Part shown: positions 33,159-42,124 of the stretch, one piece after another | Layout of the letters: each line of letters begins with the position of its first letter | Position numbering within the stretch: the first letter of the stretch is position 1 | Assembly: GCA_030685235.1 (NCBI GenBank) | Contig: MU839289.1 | Span: forward strand, 1-42,124 | Source: Copromyces sp. CBS 386.78 | Taxonomy: Eukaryota; Ascomycota; Sordariomycetes; Sordariales; Sordariaceae | Length of the DNA: 42,124 nt | Direction of reading: 5' to 3' | Notes under the pieces: model-generated | Told to the model about the DNA's origin: nothing | What the model saw: the letters and a program-made list of their open reading frames with translations, nothing else | The model's database searches: none | Made by a program: the position numbers and the translations under genes

Positions 33159-34450
33159 TCAACTTGTTACCTGAACTCTGATTCTTGTTCGTGATCGCGC
33201 GTGAACTTGGTATGTCACAAGGGAAGATTTCCTGGCACTTTCCTTCTCCCTTGCAATGAACTTTTCGCGTTTCACCGGGTCCGCCATGATTTGGGCGGGG
33301 TATCTTTCCCTGGCTCTTGCCTTCATCTTCCCGTCTCGTATTTCGCTGGGTCCGCCATGATTCGGGGCACCTTTCTTCTCGACAAAAATACGCTGGACAG
33401 GGACTTTGCGGGAACCCTTCCTGTTGAGCAACGAGAAAATGGCGCGACGGTATTCATCGGCGAGTTGGAAAGCGTCCATGAGCTTCTTGAGGCAAAGGGC
33501 CTTGGAAGGAGGACCCATTCCATGTACATCTTCCCCGCGAGCTTGGGATTGATGATGGAGTAGATCTCCACCTCTTTGGCGAAAACACGCCTTGGAGGCT
33601 GTCGGCAGTCAAAGGGCTGGTGAAGAGGTTAATATAAACCTTCGAGAGCAGCTGCTTCTTCCCGTCTGGACGCTCATTGACATGACGGGGGTTGTTACTG
33701 GTCTTCAACGGATAAGCGGGGGTTGGCGCGGTATCCCTAGGTACTTCTGTGCGTTGTACTGGGCGCATTTCGCCGGAGCTCCGAGGAAGCTGTTTGAAAT
33801 GAAGAAGCAGCGCCAACCTAGTCAATGAGGCCCAGAATCACCGACCGCAACAACAAGAATGGAATGCGTACCTTGTTTCGAGCGACGGTTCTCGTGCCTC
33901 CGTCGTGCTTGAATGGCTGTGCTGGTACCAACAATGAAGCTTGGTGTGGTTTTTTCTGTAGTTTGGTGAGGTCCTCGAGGAGTTTGTTGACCAGTGGTAT
34001 GTACTGGTTGGCAATAGTAGTCGCGAGAGCATCCGCATTCGACCGAATGGTATGCGGAAGAGCCCTCAATAGGGTAGTGGCAAGAAAAGGGGGAACTTGG
34101 TTAGTAGCGGTGGCCGTATTGTTGATTCCGCGTTTAGTGAAACTTAAGAAAGCTTTTGTTACCTTTCGCTATTGGAGGTCATGCTTCCCACAAGTGAATC
34201 GGCACATTTCCATGTGGTTGGCTGAGATGTGTTGGCGGATTTCGATGTCAATGTCGAGGCCGGATGATGCGTCCTCTATGACCCAAGTAGGTGCCCAACG
34301 CCCAAAGCGAAACTTGGTGAGTTTGGCGTGCTTCAGGTGGCGGCAGAGGGCGAGAATCACAGGCTGGCAGTATTCTCCCGCTTGTTTGGGCGTGATGTAT
34401 GCTTTCGAATCAGTCTTGATGGCCGCAACAGTTGAGGATTATGGAATACA
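33159..34450 (-). pseudogene. Decayed minus-strand gene of unknown family
   Basis: Several minus-strand segments look coding but do not join cleanly. One (about 34430-34170) contains EYCQPVILALCRHLKHAKLT and WVIEDASSGLDIDIEIRQH and ends at TAG. A second (about 34069-33872) contains RSNADALATTIANQYIPLV and has a good donor (AAG|GTACGC). It can splice in phase to 33789 (CAG acceptor), giving GEMRPVQRTEVPRDTAPTPA. Near 33600 and 33520 the coding sense moves to another frame twice (EVEIYSIINPKLAGKMYMEW, then SKALCLKKLMDAFQLADEYR) and ends at 33159. Two frame changes without splice signals suggest frameshift mutations, or less likely introns I cannot see. I recognise no domain. It lies beside a MITE. 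Confidence 0.4.
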
Positions 34451-34724
34451 GCGGTAATGGAAGTGGAGCGGTGTAGACTTCCCCCGTATGCACTTGCTCT
34501 TCCAAACAGCACTTTCGGCGTTCACCGACAGCCAATACGGCCCTATCATTCGGACCGTGGCATCCGCCGAGTGGGAAGAGCTACCCATATACGCTGTTGC
34601 GGTCCGACGTGGGGACCTTGCTACACCGGGCGCCGGCAGTGAAGACAACGTCCTCAACAACATGATGCTGAAGGAAACATTACATTCCCGGACGTAGGTG
34701 ACCCTGTGTCTTTTAGGACAAAAG

Positions 34725-34980
34725 TACCGTAAAAGCTCACGAAACTGGCCAAAAGCTTTTCCTGTTTTTCTGGCAGATAAGCACAGGGAGCTGGCAGACT
34801 CAGCCCGCTTCCTGTACATGTAAATGTATGTGAGTTAACGTGGAGGGTAATATCCTTCAGTTTTCCCTAATTAGGCAGATGCATTTGCTGGTGTAGGTTG
34901 GCTGACTGGACTGATTCCTGCCTTACATCTGCCAGAAAAACAGGAAAGGCTTTCGGCCAGTTTCTCGAGTTTTTACGGTA
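34725..34980. mobile_element. MITE with 54-bp terminal inverted repeats (element A)
   Basis: A 256-bp element bounded by TA. The termini 34725-34778 and 34927-34980 are reverse complements at 49 of 54 positions and begin TACCGTAAAA. The inside (GGGAGCTGGCAG, CCGCTTCCTGTACATGTAAA) is clearly related to the left end of the large element at 35786. It is therefore probably an internally deleted, non-autonomous relative. The TA flank fits the Tc1/mariner superfamily. It is not AT-rich and seems little affected by RIP. Confidence 0.85.
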
Positions 34981-35626
34981 TGAGCCCTTTGCCAGTCTTG
35001 CCTGACGGTTGATGTAGAAGCACACTAGTGAGTCTAGGGTTTTGATAGCGCGCCCTTCATCCAACCCGCCACCCTCCTTATGTCATTCGATAGAGGAGAT
35101 GAGGCATTTGGCCATTTACCTGATGCTTATGCGCGAATTAGGTTCAGCTGGAGGTCTTTCTGTATGATCGCTTGTATGATGAAGGGAAACAGATTAAGAT
35201 CTGCCAGACGAAACCCGGCGGATCATGTTATGTAGCAGTGCTACTGTTGCGCCTGCACCTTGAACGGCCGTCTGCGTCTGTGCATGCTGGCTGCATCAAG
35301 GAAAGAGCGCTCGCACTCTCTTCCACATGCGGGAATCTCCCGTACCAGTCTCGAACAGGATTTGTAATCCGGCTTGCTCTACAAATATGTAAAAGGTTAC
35401 AATTACGGGCACAATATCACCTACGATAATTCGCATCCTCAGGGCCGGATAACATGTGATTTTGCTAGTTCTTTTGTTTACTTTGTGTTCGCCTTCCTTC
35501 GCTCCTTCCCCTGAAATTCGCAAATTGCTTGGCACTCCTTGAGCCGATCTTTCCACGTCCCGACTGCCCAGCTCATCCACCAAAATACTCAGAACATAAT
35601 CTCTTCTTCTCCCTCAGAAATCCTCA
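34981..35626. other. Spacer between repeats
   Basis: Ordinary base composition, no gene or RNA gene supported. A polypyrimidine tract (CTCTTCTTCTCCC) precedes the ATG at 35627. Confidence 0.4.
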
Positions 35627-35785
35627 ATGCCAACAGCCAAGGATAGCTACAGGTGGACCCAAACATTTTTGACGCATCTGTAAGTACTAATTTTCGCCAC
35701 GCATGTCTCCTTCTCCTACCTCTATGGCACGTCCAACACAGCTAACTAACCTTACTCGTTGCAGCGAAATCTGCTTCAACAGAAG
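35627..35785 (+). pseudogene. 5' part of a small spliced gene interrupted by a transposon
   Basis: ATG at 35627 opens MPTAKDSYRWTQTFLTH. An 85-bp intron follows (35680-35764) with a consensus donor GTAAGT, branch GCTAACTAAC and acceptor TTGCAG, then 21 nt of exon ends exactly at the TA where element B begins (35786). Skipping element B (35786-41522, keeping one TA) and the MITE at 41578-41851 leaves the frame open from the ATG to TAA at 41917-41919, 66 codons in all. The parts are thus an exon pair here and exon pieces at 41523-41577 and 41852-41919. The family is unknown. That the pieces once formed one gene is inference. Confidence 0.4.
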
Positions 35786-36482
35786 TACTGTAGAAGCTCG
35801 CGAAACTGGCAAAACGCTAACCCCCTTTGAGCGCCTACATCTGGGCATATCTGTATAGGGAGTTGGCAGGATCAGTCCGCTTCCTATATACGTAAATATA
35901 TGTAAGTTAAAGTGAGGGTACAATGTTTCTATTCGGGGGCTTGTCAACTAGGCCTTTTTTACTATACTTTTACTAGGGGGATTTCTTCTATTTTACTGGG
36001 GGATTTAGCCCAGTTTTTTTCCCTCTTTCACCCCTATCTCTTTCACCCCAATTATAGTACTACTATTCAAATATACTACCCCTACCGTTTTACCCTCTCC
36101 CTATAGTTTATACTAGAATTCCGCTTAGCATAGTTAACGTCGTCTATAAGTAAATAAAAGGATTTATATATAATATAAATAAACTTATAATATTAACGTT
36201 CGTTGCTTAAACGTAACTGACGACTACCCTAATTCTCGTTAATTTCGTAAGAAGTACGAATACCTCCTCGTCCTTCGAATTCTATTAATTCCTAACGTAC
36301 TAGAAGGTATTACCCTTATAGACTTTAATAAAGAGACTTATTATAATTAGGTTTATAATAATAGCCGTTACTTTATTAAGAACGAGGTTAAGGATAAGAA
36401 GGAGGTGCGTTATTATATTATAGATTTAGGTAGATATTGGAATTGCTAAAATAACCGCTTCTAGAAAGTTCGTACTTGTAAC

Positions 36483-36704
36483 GGGTCTGTAAGAGTAAGG
36501 CACAGCGAGCAGTCGTGTAAGGTTGAAATGCTATATTTGACAAGGAAGAAAAGGAAGGAAAGATTGCATTAGAAGGGTGTAGTTGGGAAAGGGTTTTGTG
36601 TACTGTTCCGCTAAGGCCGGGGATTCCGGACTAGAACCTTCGTAGGCTTTACGGACTTAGTATTAGCTAAGTCTAACCCTAGGGCTCTAACCCTATAATA
36701 TTAC
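36483..36704. repeat. LTR-like direct repeat, left copy
   Basis: This 222-bp sequence recurs at 38915-39136, offset by exactly 2432 bp with no indels. Differences are nearly all C/T or G/A transitions, in both directions, with one transversion near the right end. Paired repeats at this distance suggest the LTRs of a nested retroelement of about 2.65 kb. Typical TG...CA ends and a target duplication were not clear. Confidence 0.7.
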
Positions 36705-37874
36705 CCCCCTGCTCCCCTAAGGAGACGTAGGCCTACTATATAAGTCGTAGCTAAAGTATATAAAAAGACTAAAATAAATCCGCCAGCTATACCTAACCTA
36801 ATATATAAAATAGGGAAGAAAATTAATAATATTAAATAAGAATTAATATTATTTGAGCCCCTAAATAAATATTGTACGATTATTTGCTCCCTACCCGAGT
36901 CGGCGATATTCCTAATAGTATTTGCCCTTATAGAACTATATTTAATAGCTTAAGTATTAAAATTTATAAGGTATTTAAAAATTATTTATTTAGGAATTTC
37001 TTTTATTAAGTAATAAATTTATATTTTATAGGTAATTAAATTAGAATTATTATTTCTATACTTCGTATTGCTCTACTCCTCCCACTAATAGTAATTATTT
37101 TCTAAGTAGCGACTTATACTTTTCGCTAGAAGCGACTTTAGTAATTTTTATACGTATAAAATATTATATTTGCTACCTTCTTACGGTTGCGTATTATAGT
37201 AAATATTAGTTTTCTTAGCTACGTGTGAAGGGGTAACGGTATAAAGATTTATTATATTATTAATAAGCGGTAAATAATTAATATCCCTGCTTATTATAAT
37301 TCGCCTTTTTTAATTATTAAAAATTCTTCTTTTTAAATCCCTAGTTTAATACTCCTTTTATTATAATTTTATTAGGGTTATTTCCTAAGTATTATTTAAT
37401 TTGTAAATTCTTCCTTTTAATTATTATTATTATAATTATTTGCGCCCTTAACCGGATTGTAAATTTTAATATTATTTATTTTTGTACCCTTTTTATATTT
37501 TTTGAATTAGTAAGAACCGCTATTATAATTCGTATATTTACCCTCCTCCTTCTATTATTATTATAATTTCGAAGGAACGTTATTACCTTTTATCTTCGTT
37601 ATAGAAATATTTATTAATATATTTCCGTTATTATTAATTGTAGCGTACTTCGAGGAAGATAGAGAGGTAGAGGCTAGAAGAAAGGTATTACTATTTAATT
37701 TCCGTAAATATATAAGTAAATTAATATATTATTTTAGGACGTCGATATAGTCGTTGAGCCGTTGCTTTTAGGAGTTGGTATGCGCGTAGGTTAGCGAATT
37801 GATTTTCGCGGCGTCGGGCTAGGAGTCGGCTTAAATTTAGTAGAATATTTCCTTATATTTAATTAGGAAGGTTA

Positions 37875-37994
37875 CTGTCACAGGTTGACATTGGCTATAT
37901 AGTAGTGCATTCGGAGTTGTGTCTGCAAGCACAACATCTATTCATCTTTTGGCCTTTGGCCGACTAGGCAAATGCACTCCTAGTCCGTGATAGT
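37875..37994. mobile_element. MITE-like 120-bp unit, left copy
   Basis: It begins CTGTCACAGGTTGACATTGG and ends CCTAGTCCGTGATAGT. The ends are imperfect inverted repeats (ACTGTCACAG against ACTATCACGG). Inside, AGTGCATT pairs with AATGCACT and GTTGTG with CACAAC, so the unit can fold. The second copy is at 38267-38386. It is not AT-rich although its surroundings are. Confidence 0.65.
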
Positions 37995-38009
37995 ATGTTG
38001 TGCTTAAAC

Positions 38010-38035
38010 GGTGGGTTCGATTCCCGGCTGGGGCA
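38010..38035 (+). other. tRNA 3'-half-like segment with B box
   Basis: GGTTCGATTCC (38014-38024) is a perfect polymerase III B box, followed by CGGCTGGGGCA and TTTT, like the T arm, acceptor strand and terminator of a tRNA. The matching 5' acceptor strand and a clear A box are absent upstream, so this is a tRNA fragment or tRNA-derived SINE piece rather than an intact gene. Confidence 0.45.
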
Positions 38036-38266
38036 TTTTCGAAAACGATTTTGGATTAGTAGAGCACAGCTCCTAAAGATAAATCGTACGAAAAAAGAAG
38101 CCCTAGGTATCGACCTATTGGAAAATATTCAACTGAGCCGGAAATTGCATTTTCAGGTGGTGTTATATAGTCATCGCACGGCGATAAAATCCTTCGCGAC
38201 ATTGTCGCCTCCGTTGGGGGACGGAGCCTTATCTTAATATCTTCAATATCGCTTTAAGGGAAGGTA

Positions 38267-38386
38267 GTATCACAGATTGACATTGGCTATATAGTAGTAC
38301 ATTCGGAGTTGTGTCTGCAAGCACAACATCTATTCATCTTTTGGCCTTTGGCCGACTAGGCAAATGCACTCCTAGTCCGTGATAGT
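38267..38386. mobile_element. MITE-like 120-bp unit, right copy
   Basis: Nearly identical to 37875-37994. Within the first 40 bp it differs by three G-to-A changes, two of them TpG to TpA as RIP would produce on the opposite strand. One change breaks the internal AGTGCATT/AATGCACT pairing. GGAAGGT before it and ACCTTCC after it suggest the original inverted ends were longer. Confidence 0.65.
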
Positions 38387-38914
38387 TACAATACCTTCCT
38401 TACTCTTTTGACGGATTACGGCGAATTTTTAACCGGCGCGCTTTTTAGAGTTCGGATTACCGTAAGTAAATTAGAGTTTGTCGAAAAGTTCTTATAGTAA
38501 TTGAAGCGAGGTTATAAATACGATGAGGGGGCGTTTAACGGGGGGTAATAAGTTAGTAAGTAAGTAGTAAAATTGTATTTTAGAGTTGTTAATAGCGAAA
38601 TTATTAATATAAAGTTTAATTTGAATATTAAGTACTTATATTTCGAAGTTTGCTTTTTCCCTAGAAAACTTTTTAAGATAGGGAAGGACCGGTTTTTTAG
38701 TAGGCGAGTTTAGGGGAGGGGAGGACGAGGCTTTGAGAGCGGCGATTTTAATAATAATTTGTTCGATAGACGAAGCGAATTATTAATATTGCTCCTAAGA
38801 GTTCGGCGACTATAGGATCTGTTATTGAAATATCGTAATAGTAGGGTACTTTTAGGCGTGCTTGCAAGAGACTGGTAACGGTGGTATTAAAAAGAGGGTT
38901 AAATATAATATAAT

Positions 38915-39136
38915 GGGTTTGTAAGAGTAAAGTATAGCGAGTAGTCGTATAAGGTTGAAATATTATATTTAATAAGGAAGAAAAGGAAGGAAAGATTGTA
39001 TTAGAAGGGTGTAGTCGGGAAAGGGTTTTGTGCACCGTTCCGCCAAGGCCGGGAATTCCGGACCAGAGCCTTCGCAGGCTTTACGGACCTAGCATTAGCC
39101 AAGTCTAACCCCAAGGCTCTAGCCCTATAATAGTAC
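38915..39136. repeat. LTR-like direct repeat, right copy
   Basis: Ungapped partner of 36483-36704. The left third of this copy carries more T/A, and the right part retains more C/G than its partner, so the two copies were mutated unevenly along their length. Confidence 0.7.
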
Positions 39137-41460
39137 TTAATAGAACGGTTTTACTATTTATTACTATTTATTACTATTATTATAATAATAGTAAGGATGA
39201 AAGTAATAATATTAAAGAGGGAGAATCTATTAATAAGGATAATAATATTAAAAATGGAAAGTCTATTAATAATAATAATAAAGTTTGATTACTATTATTT
39301 AAATTACTAAGGGTTAACATCGCTAATTTACTTCCCTTTTAACCTATTTCTATTATACTAATTCGTATACCCTCAATCTTATATATAAATCCCCCTTATT
39401 ATTAGATTGTAGTTAGCCTCTTTCGTATAATATCGCTTTTAAATCTTTTACGATATAGTAATTATATTTAACTAGAGTTACTTATTTTACTTTTTCCCTC
39501 CTCTCTATTACCTCTTCGTCGTCGAGATCGTAGTATAAACCTTTATTATTTTTATTTTTAAAAATAGCTTCTAACTCGCCCAACTCGTTATTAATTATAT
39601 TGATTATACTTTACCAATTATTCTAAACTAGATCGTTATTATTAATTTCTTTAATACTAATTAAATAATTTTCTAACCTATTTGGAAGGATAGAGATACT
39701 ATTGTTTTTAAAAAATTTAATAACTATATTTTTCTTATCCGTCTATAATTTTTTATAGTAATGAAAAATAATATAAATAATTAATACCCTTTTATTAAAG
39801 ACGGACCAACGTTTACCCGGATTATCCTCTTGCTATTAATTTTATAATTATTCGGTTTCGTTTCTTATTATAGTTTTAAATAACGAATTAATTATTATAT
39901 CTAGCGGTTATAACAGATTCGTAAGGCTACTAGGAATTATAGCTATAATTAGTAATTAGGGGGAAATAAATTTGTTAATTTGGTTAATAGTATTTCTAAC
40001 CTTTTAGGAATTATAAAATAAGTATATATTTATTATTAATAATATATTTCCCCCTAATTCTCTTACAATTAATTATAACTCTTCCTCTAACTATATACTA
40101 AAGAAGGTTTCGTTCTAGTATACCTCCTTATTAAATTAGATTATTACGTCTTTAGCGTAGAAATATTGTTCTTTATTATAAACTTTCCCCTCCCTATAAA
40201 AAATAATAGTCGGTTTTAAATGCTAATTATTATCGCTAAAAATATAGAGAACGAAAGAATATTATCGTTTATTCCAACTACTTCGTACAATCTTACTAGA
40301 AATAGTTTATTAACTTTTAAAATTATAAGTAGCGCTATTAAAATATTCGAAATTGAGGGCTACTTTATCAAAATTAATAATATAAAATAGCGGGAATTAT
40401 ATACGAATACTAAAGACAGTCGATTAGCTATTACGCTTAATAAAATTAAATTACAGTTATAATTAATTACCCTTTATTCAAATACCCGCTTACTAAATTA
40501 TTTATTTACTGAAGAAAATTATTAATTTTTACTAGCAATTTACTAAAGAGCTTTTAAATTTAATGGGTAATTTTCCGTTGTATAATAACGAAGTGATAAT
40601 AGTAGTTGTTAAACTATTTATTTAAGAATTTGAATTTATTGCTAATCTTTAAGTATATTTTAATAAAGAGAGTAATCGAACGACAACGAAACTAATACCG
40701 AATTATTAATAATTTATTTATACAACGGGTAATTTAAAAAGCTTCGTACAATTTCTTCTCTATTAACAGCTACTATATTTTACTTTCTCTTATTAAGTTA
40801 AATAAAATTATATTACGCTATTTCTATTAATTCGCGATAGTTCGAAGAGGGATTTTATAAAAGGCGTAAATTTTTCGATATACTATATTATAGTAGCGGT
40901 CGTCGTAATAATTAAAATTAATTTAAAGACAATACCGTTATCCTTCGAACGGGAATTCGATTTATATTTGCGTAAAGTAAATAAGAATTTATTACGTATT
41001 TAATTAGTATATTATTCTCCTATCGTTTCTAATTACTTTCGATAATTATACGGGTATACTAATTAATTTATAACTTCTTTTTAATCGAATAGGATTGCTA
41101 TTAGCGCTTATACGGATAATAGTAATAAAGTTAACGATTACTATATAGTTTAACGTTAGGACTAGGGCGAATTTTAATGAGTTCTTAACTAGAGGTTAAC
41201 GATAGTACCCCCTTATTAGGGTAGGGTTATTACTATCTATAAACGACTAGGGGCATTTCGAACGATTAGGGGTATTTCAATAATAATAATAGTACGACAA
41301 CGACGACAACTTCGAATTATAAAGTACAAATGAACGAAGAGACTGCTAGGACTAAGAGGCGCCTTAAGCTGCCGAGATTTTATACTATATTGCACCCGTA
41401 ATATATCGGCTACATAGGGTTATACATGCCTACTGACTAGGCTGACTTCTGCCATATTTC
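39137..41460. repeat. AT-rich RIP-degraded interior of element B
   Basis: Extremely AT- and TpA-rich sequence with stops in all frames. No protein-coding remnant, tRNA or rRNA gene could be recognised. It ends near 41400, where ordinary composition returns just before the right terminal repeat. Confidence 0.6.
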
Positions 41461-41577
41461 TACCATATGCCCGGCGCCGAAATGAGGTTAGCGTTTTGCC
41501 AGTTTCGCGAGCTTCTACGGTATGTGTCGTCAACCCCATGCCTCTCCATTACCAGACATATGCCGCCTGCGTCAATA

Positions 41578-41851
41578 TACCGAAGAAACTCGCCGGATTG
41601 GCAAACCTCTAACCCTCTTTGAGCGCCCGACAGTGAGCACAGGGAGCAGCATACCTAATGTGCTCTGCAGGCCCAGTTTCGAAAAGGCCGAGTTGACAAG
41701 CCCCCGACCAGCGACATTGCCCTCCACCTTAACACACACACATTCCTGTGCAGGAAGCCGGACGTGAGCCTTACAGAACTGTGCTTTTTCTGCCCAGATA
41801 ACCTGTTTTTCGGGCATTAGAGGTTTGCCAATCCGGCGAGTTTCTTCGGTA
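41578..41851. mobile_element. MITE with 35-bp terminal inverted repeats (element C)
   Basis: A 274-bp element bounded by TA. The ends beginning TACCGAAGAAACTCGCCGGA are perfect reverse complements over about 35 bp. The inside shares CTTTGAGCGCC and CAGGGAG segments with the left end of element B, so it belongs to a related family. It lies only 55 bp beyond the right end of element B. Confidence 0.85.
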
Positions 41852-42124
41852 CACTTCGTCTCTCCTCCAAAGCCGTCATTGCTCATATCATCCTACTGCC
41901 CCCTGGAACTCTGTGTTAAACGTTGCGAACTGACATTTGTTACACAAATTTTGAGCCGGGTGTGTCTCTGGCTTTTCAGGCGAGAATCCTAGTTCTTTTC
42001 TATCGCGCTTTAGCTGTTCGTAGGGACGATCTGTGAACAGGCTGGAGTAAAAGGACTGTGTGTATTGCTATGGAGAGAGAAAGAGAGAGGCGGCTAGTCT
42101 GGAGGGCTGAAAAGTAGGGCACGA
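41852..42124. other. Right flank
   Basis: Ordinary composition. It may carry the last piece of the interrupted small gene (to TAA at 41917-41919). A GA-rich tract occurs near 42070. No other gene is supported before the window ends. Confidence 0.4.

Larger units (their letters stand above)
35786..41522. mobile_element. Large TA-flanked TIR transposon, RIP-degraded, with nested repeats (element B)
   Basis: The left end (from 35786, TACTGTAGAAGCTCGCGAAA) and the right end (to 41522) are reverse complements at 35 of 36 positions. The one difference is a C-to-T change on the left. Both ends abut TA. The termini belong to the same family as element A and resemble element C. Most of the 5.7 kb is extremely AT-rich, TpA-rich and full of stops, as expected after RIP, so no transposase can be read. 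A 2.65-kb LTR-bounded block (36483-39136) is nested inside. Without it the element would be about 3.1 kb, a size reasonable for an autonomous Tc1/mariner- or Fot-like element. The superfamily call is inference from the TA target and the TIRs. Confidence 0.75.

Noticed and set aside
37875..38386. CRISPR-like array
   Set aside because: Only two units, 120 bp long with inverted ends, in a fungal genome; these are mobile-element features.

Overview
The window is nuclear DNA of a filamentous ascomycete, most likely a Sordariomycete and probably of the order Sordariales. Genes carry short introns (about 47-165 bp) with GTAAGT/GTATGT-type donors and CTAAC/CTGAC-like branch points. The gene set is typical of such a fungus: an AA9 LPMO, an ascomycete laccase, an Hst2-type sirtuin, an SLMAP/Far10-type FHA protein and Mgr2. 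The AT-rich repeat blocks differ between copies almost only by transitions, as repeat-induced point mutation (RIP) leaves them. I cannot name the genus. Only ATG was accepted as a start codon.

Layout. 1-2.8 kb: a repeat-derived left flank with hairpins and an AT-rich block. 2.8-10.4 kb: a secreted AA9 LPMO, an RCC1-repeat protein (minus strand), quinolinate phosphoribosyltransferase (NAD synthesis) and, just downstream on the same strand, an Hst2-like NAD-dependent deacetylase. 11-14.5 kb: three tandem genes sharing one zinc-finger signature. In two of them an in-frame TAG falls at the same position inside the finger, and the frame and all zinc ligands continue beyond it. 15.7-20 kb: a hypothetical 335-aa protein and a laccase (minus). 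21.7-27.6 kb: Mgr2 (five exons, minus) and a tail-anchored FHA protein of the STRIPAK complex. 29.4-34.5 kb: two tiny paralogous genes with the same 20-nt exon, an acidic-repeat hypothetical gene and a decayed gene. 34.7-41.9 kb: a repeat island built from one family of TA-flanked terminal-inverted-repeat (TIR) elements. The largest is about 5.7 kb, strongly AT-rich, and holds a nested pair of LTR-like repeats and duplicated MITE-like units. It and a neighbouring MITE appear to interrupt a small spliced gene.

The most interesting signal is the zinc-finger cluster. The TAG at an identical place in two paralogues fits recoding, and A-to-I editing of UAG to UGG (Trp), known from sexual tissue of Neurospora and Fusarium, is the leading explanation. 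The LPMO and laccase are plant-biomass or phenolic oxidases. The other recognised genes are housekeeping or signalling genes with no evident link to the cluster.
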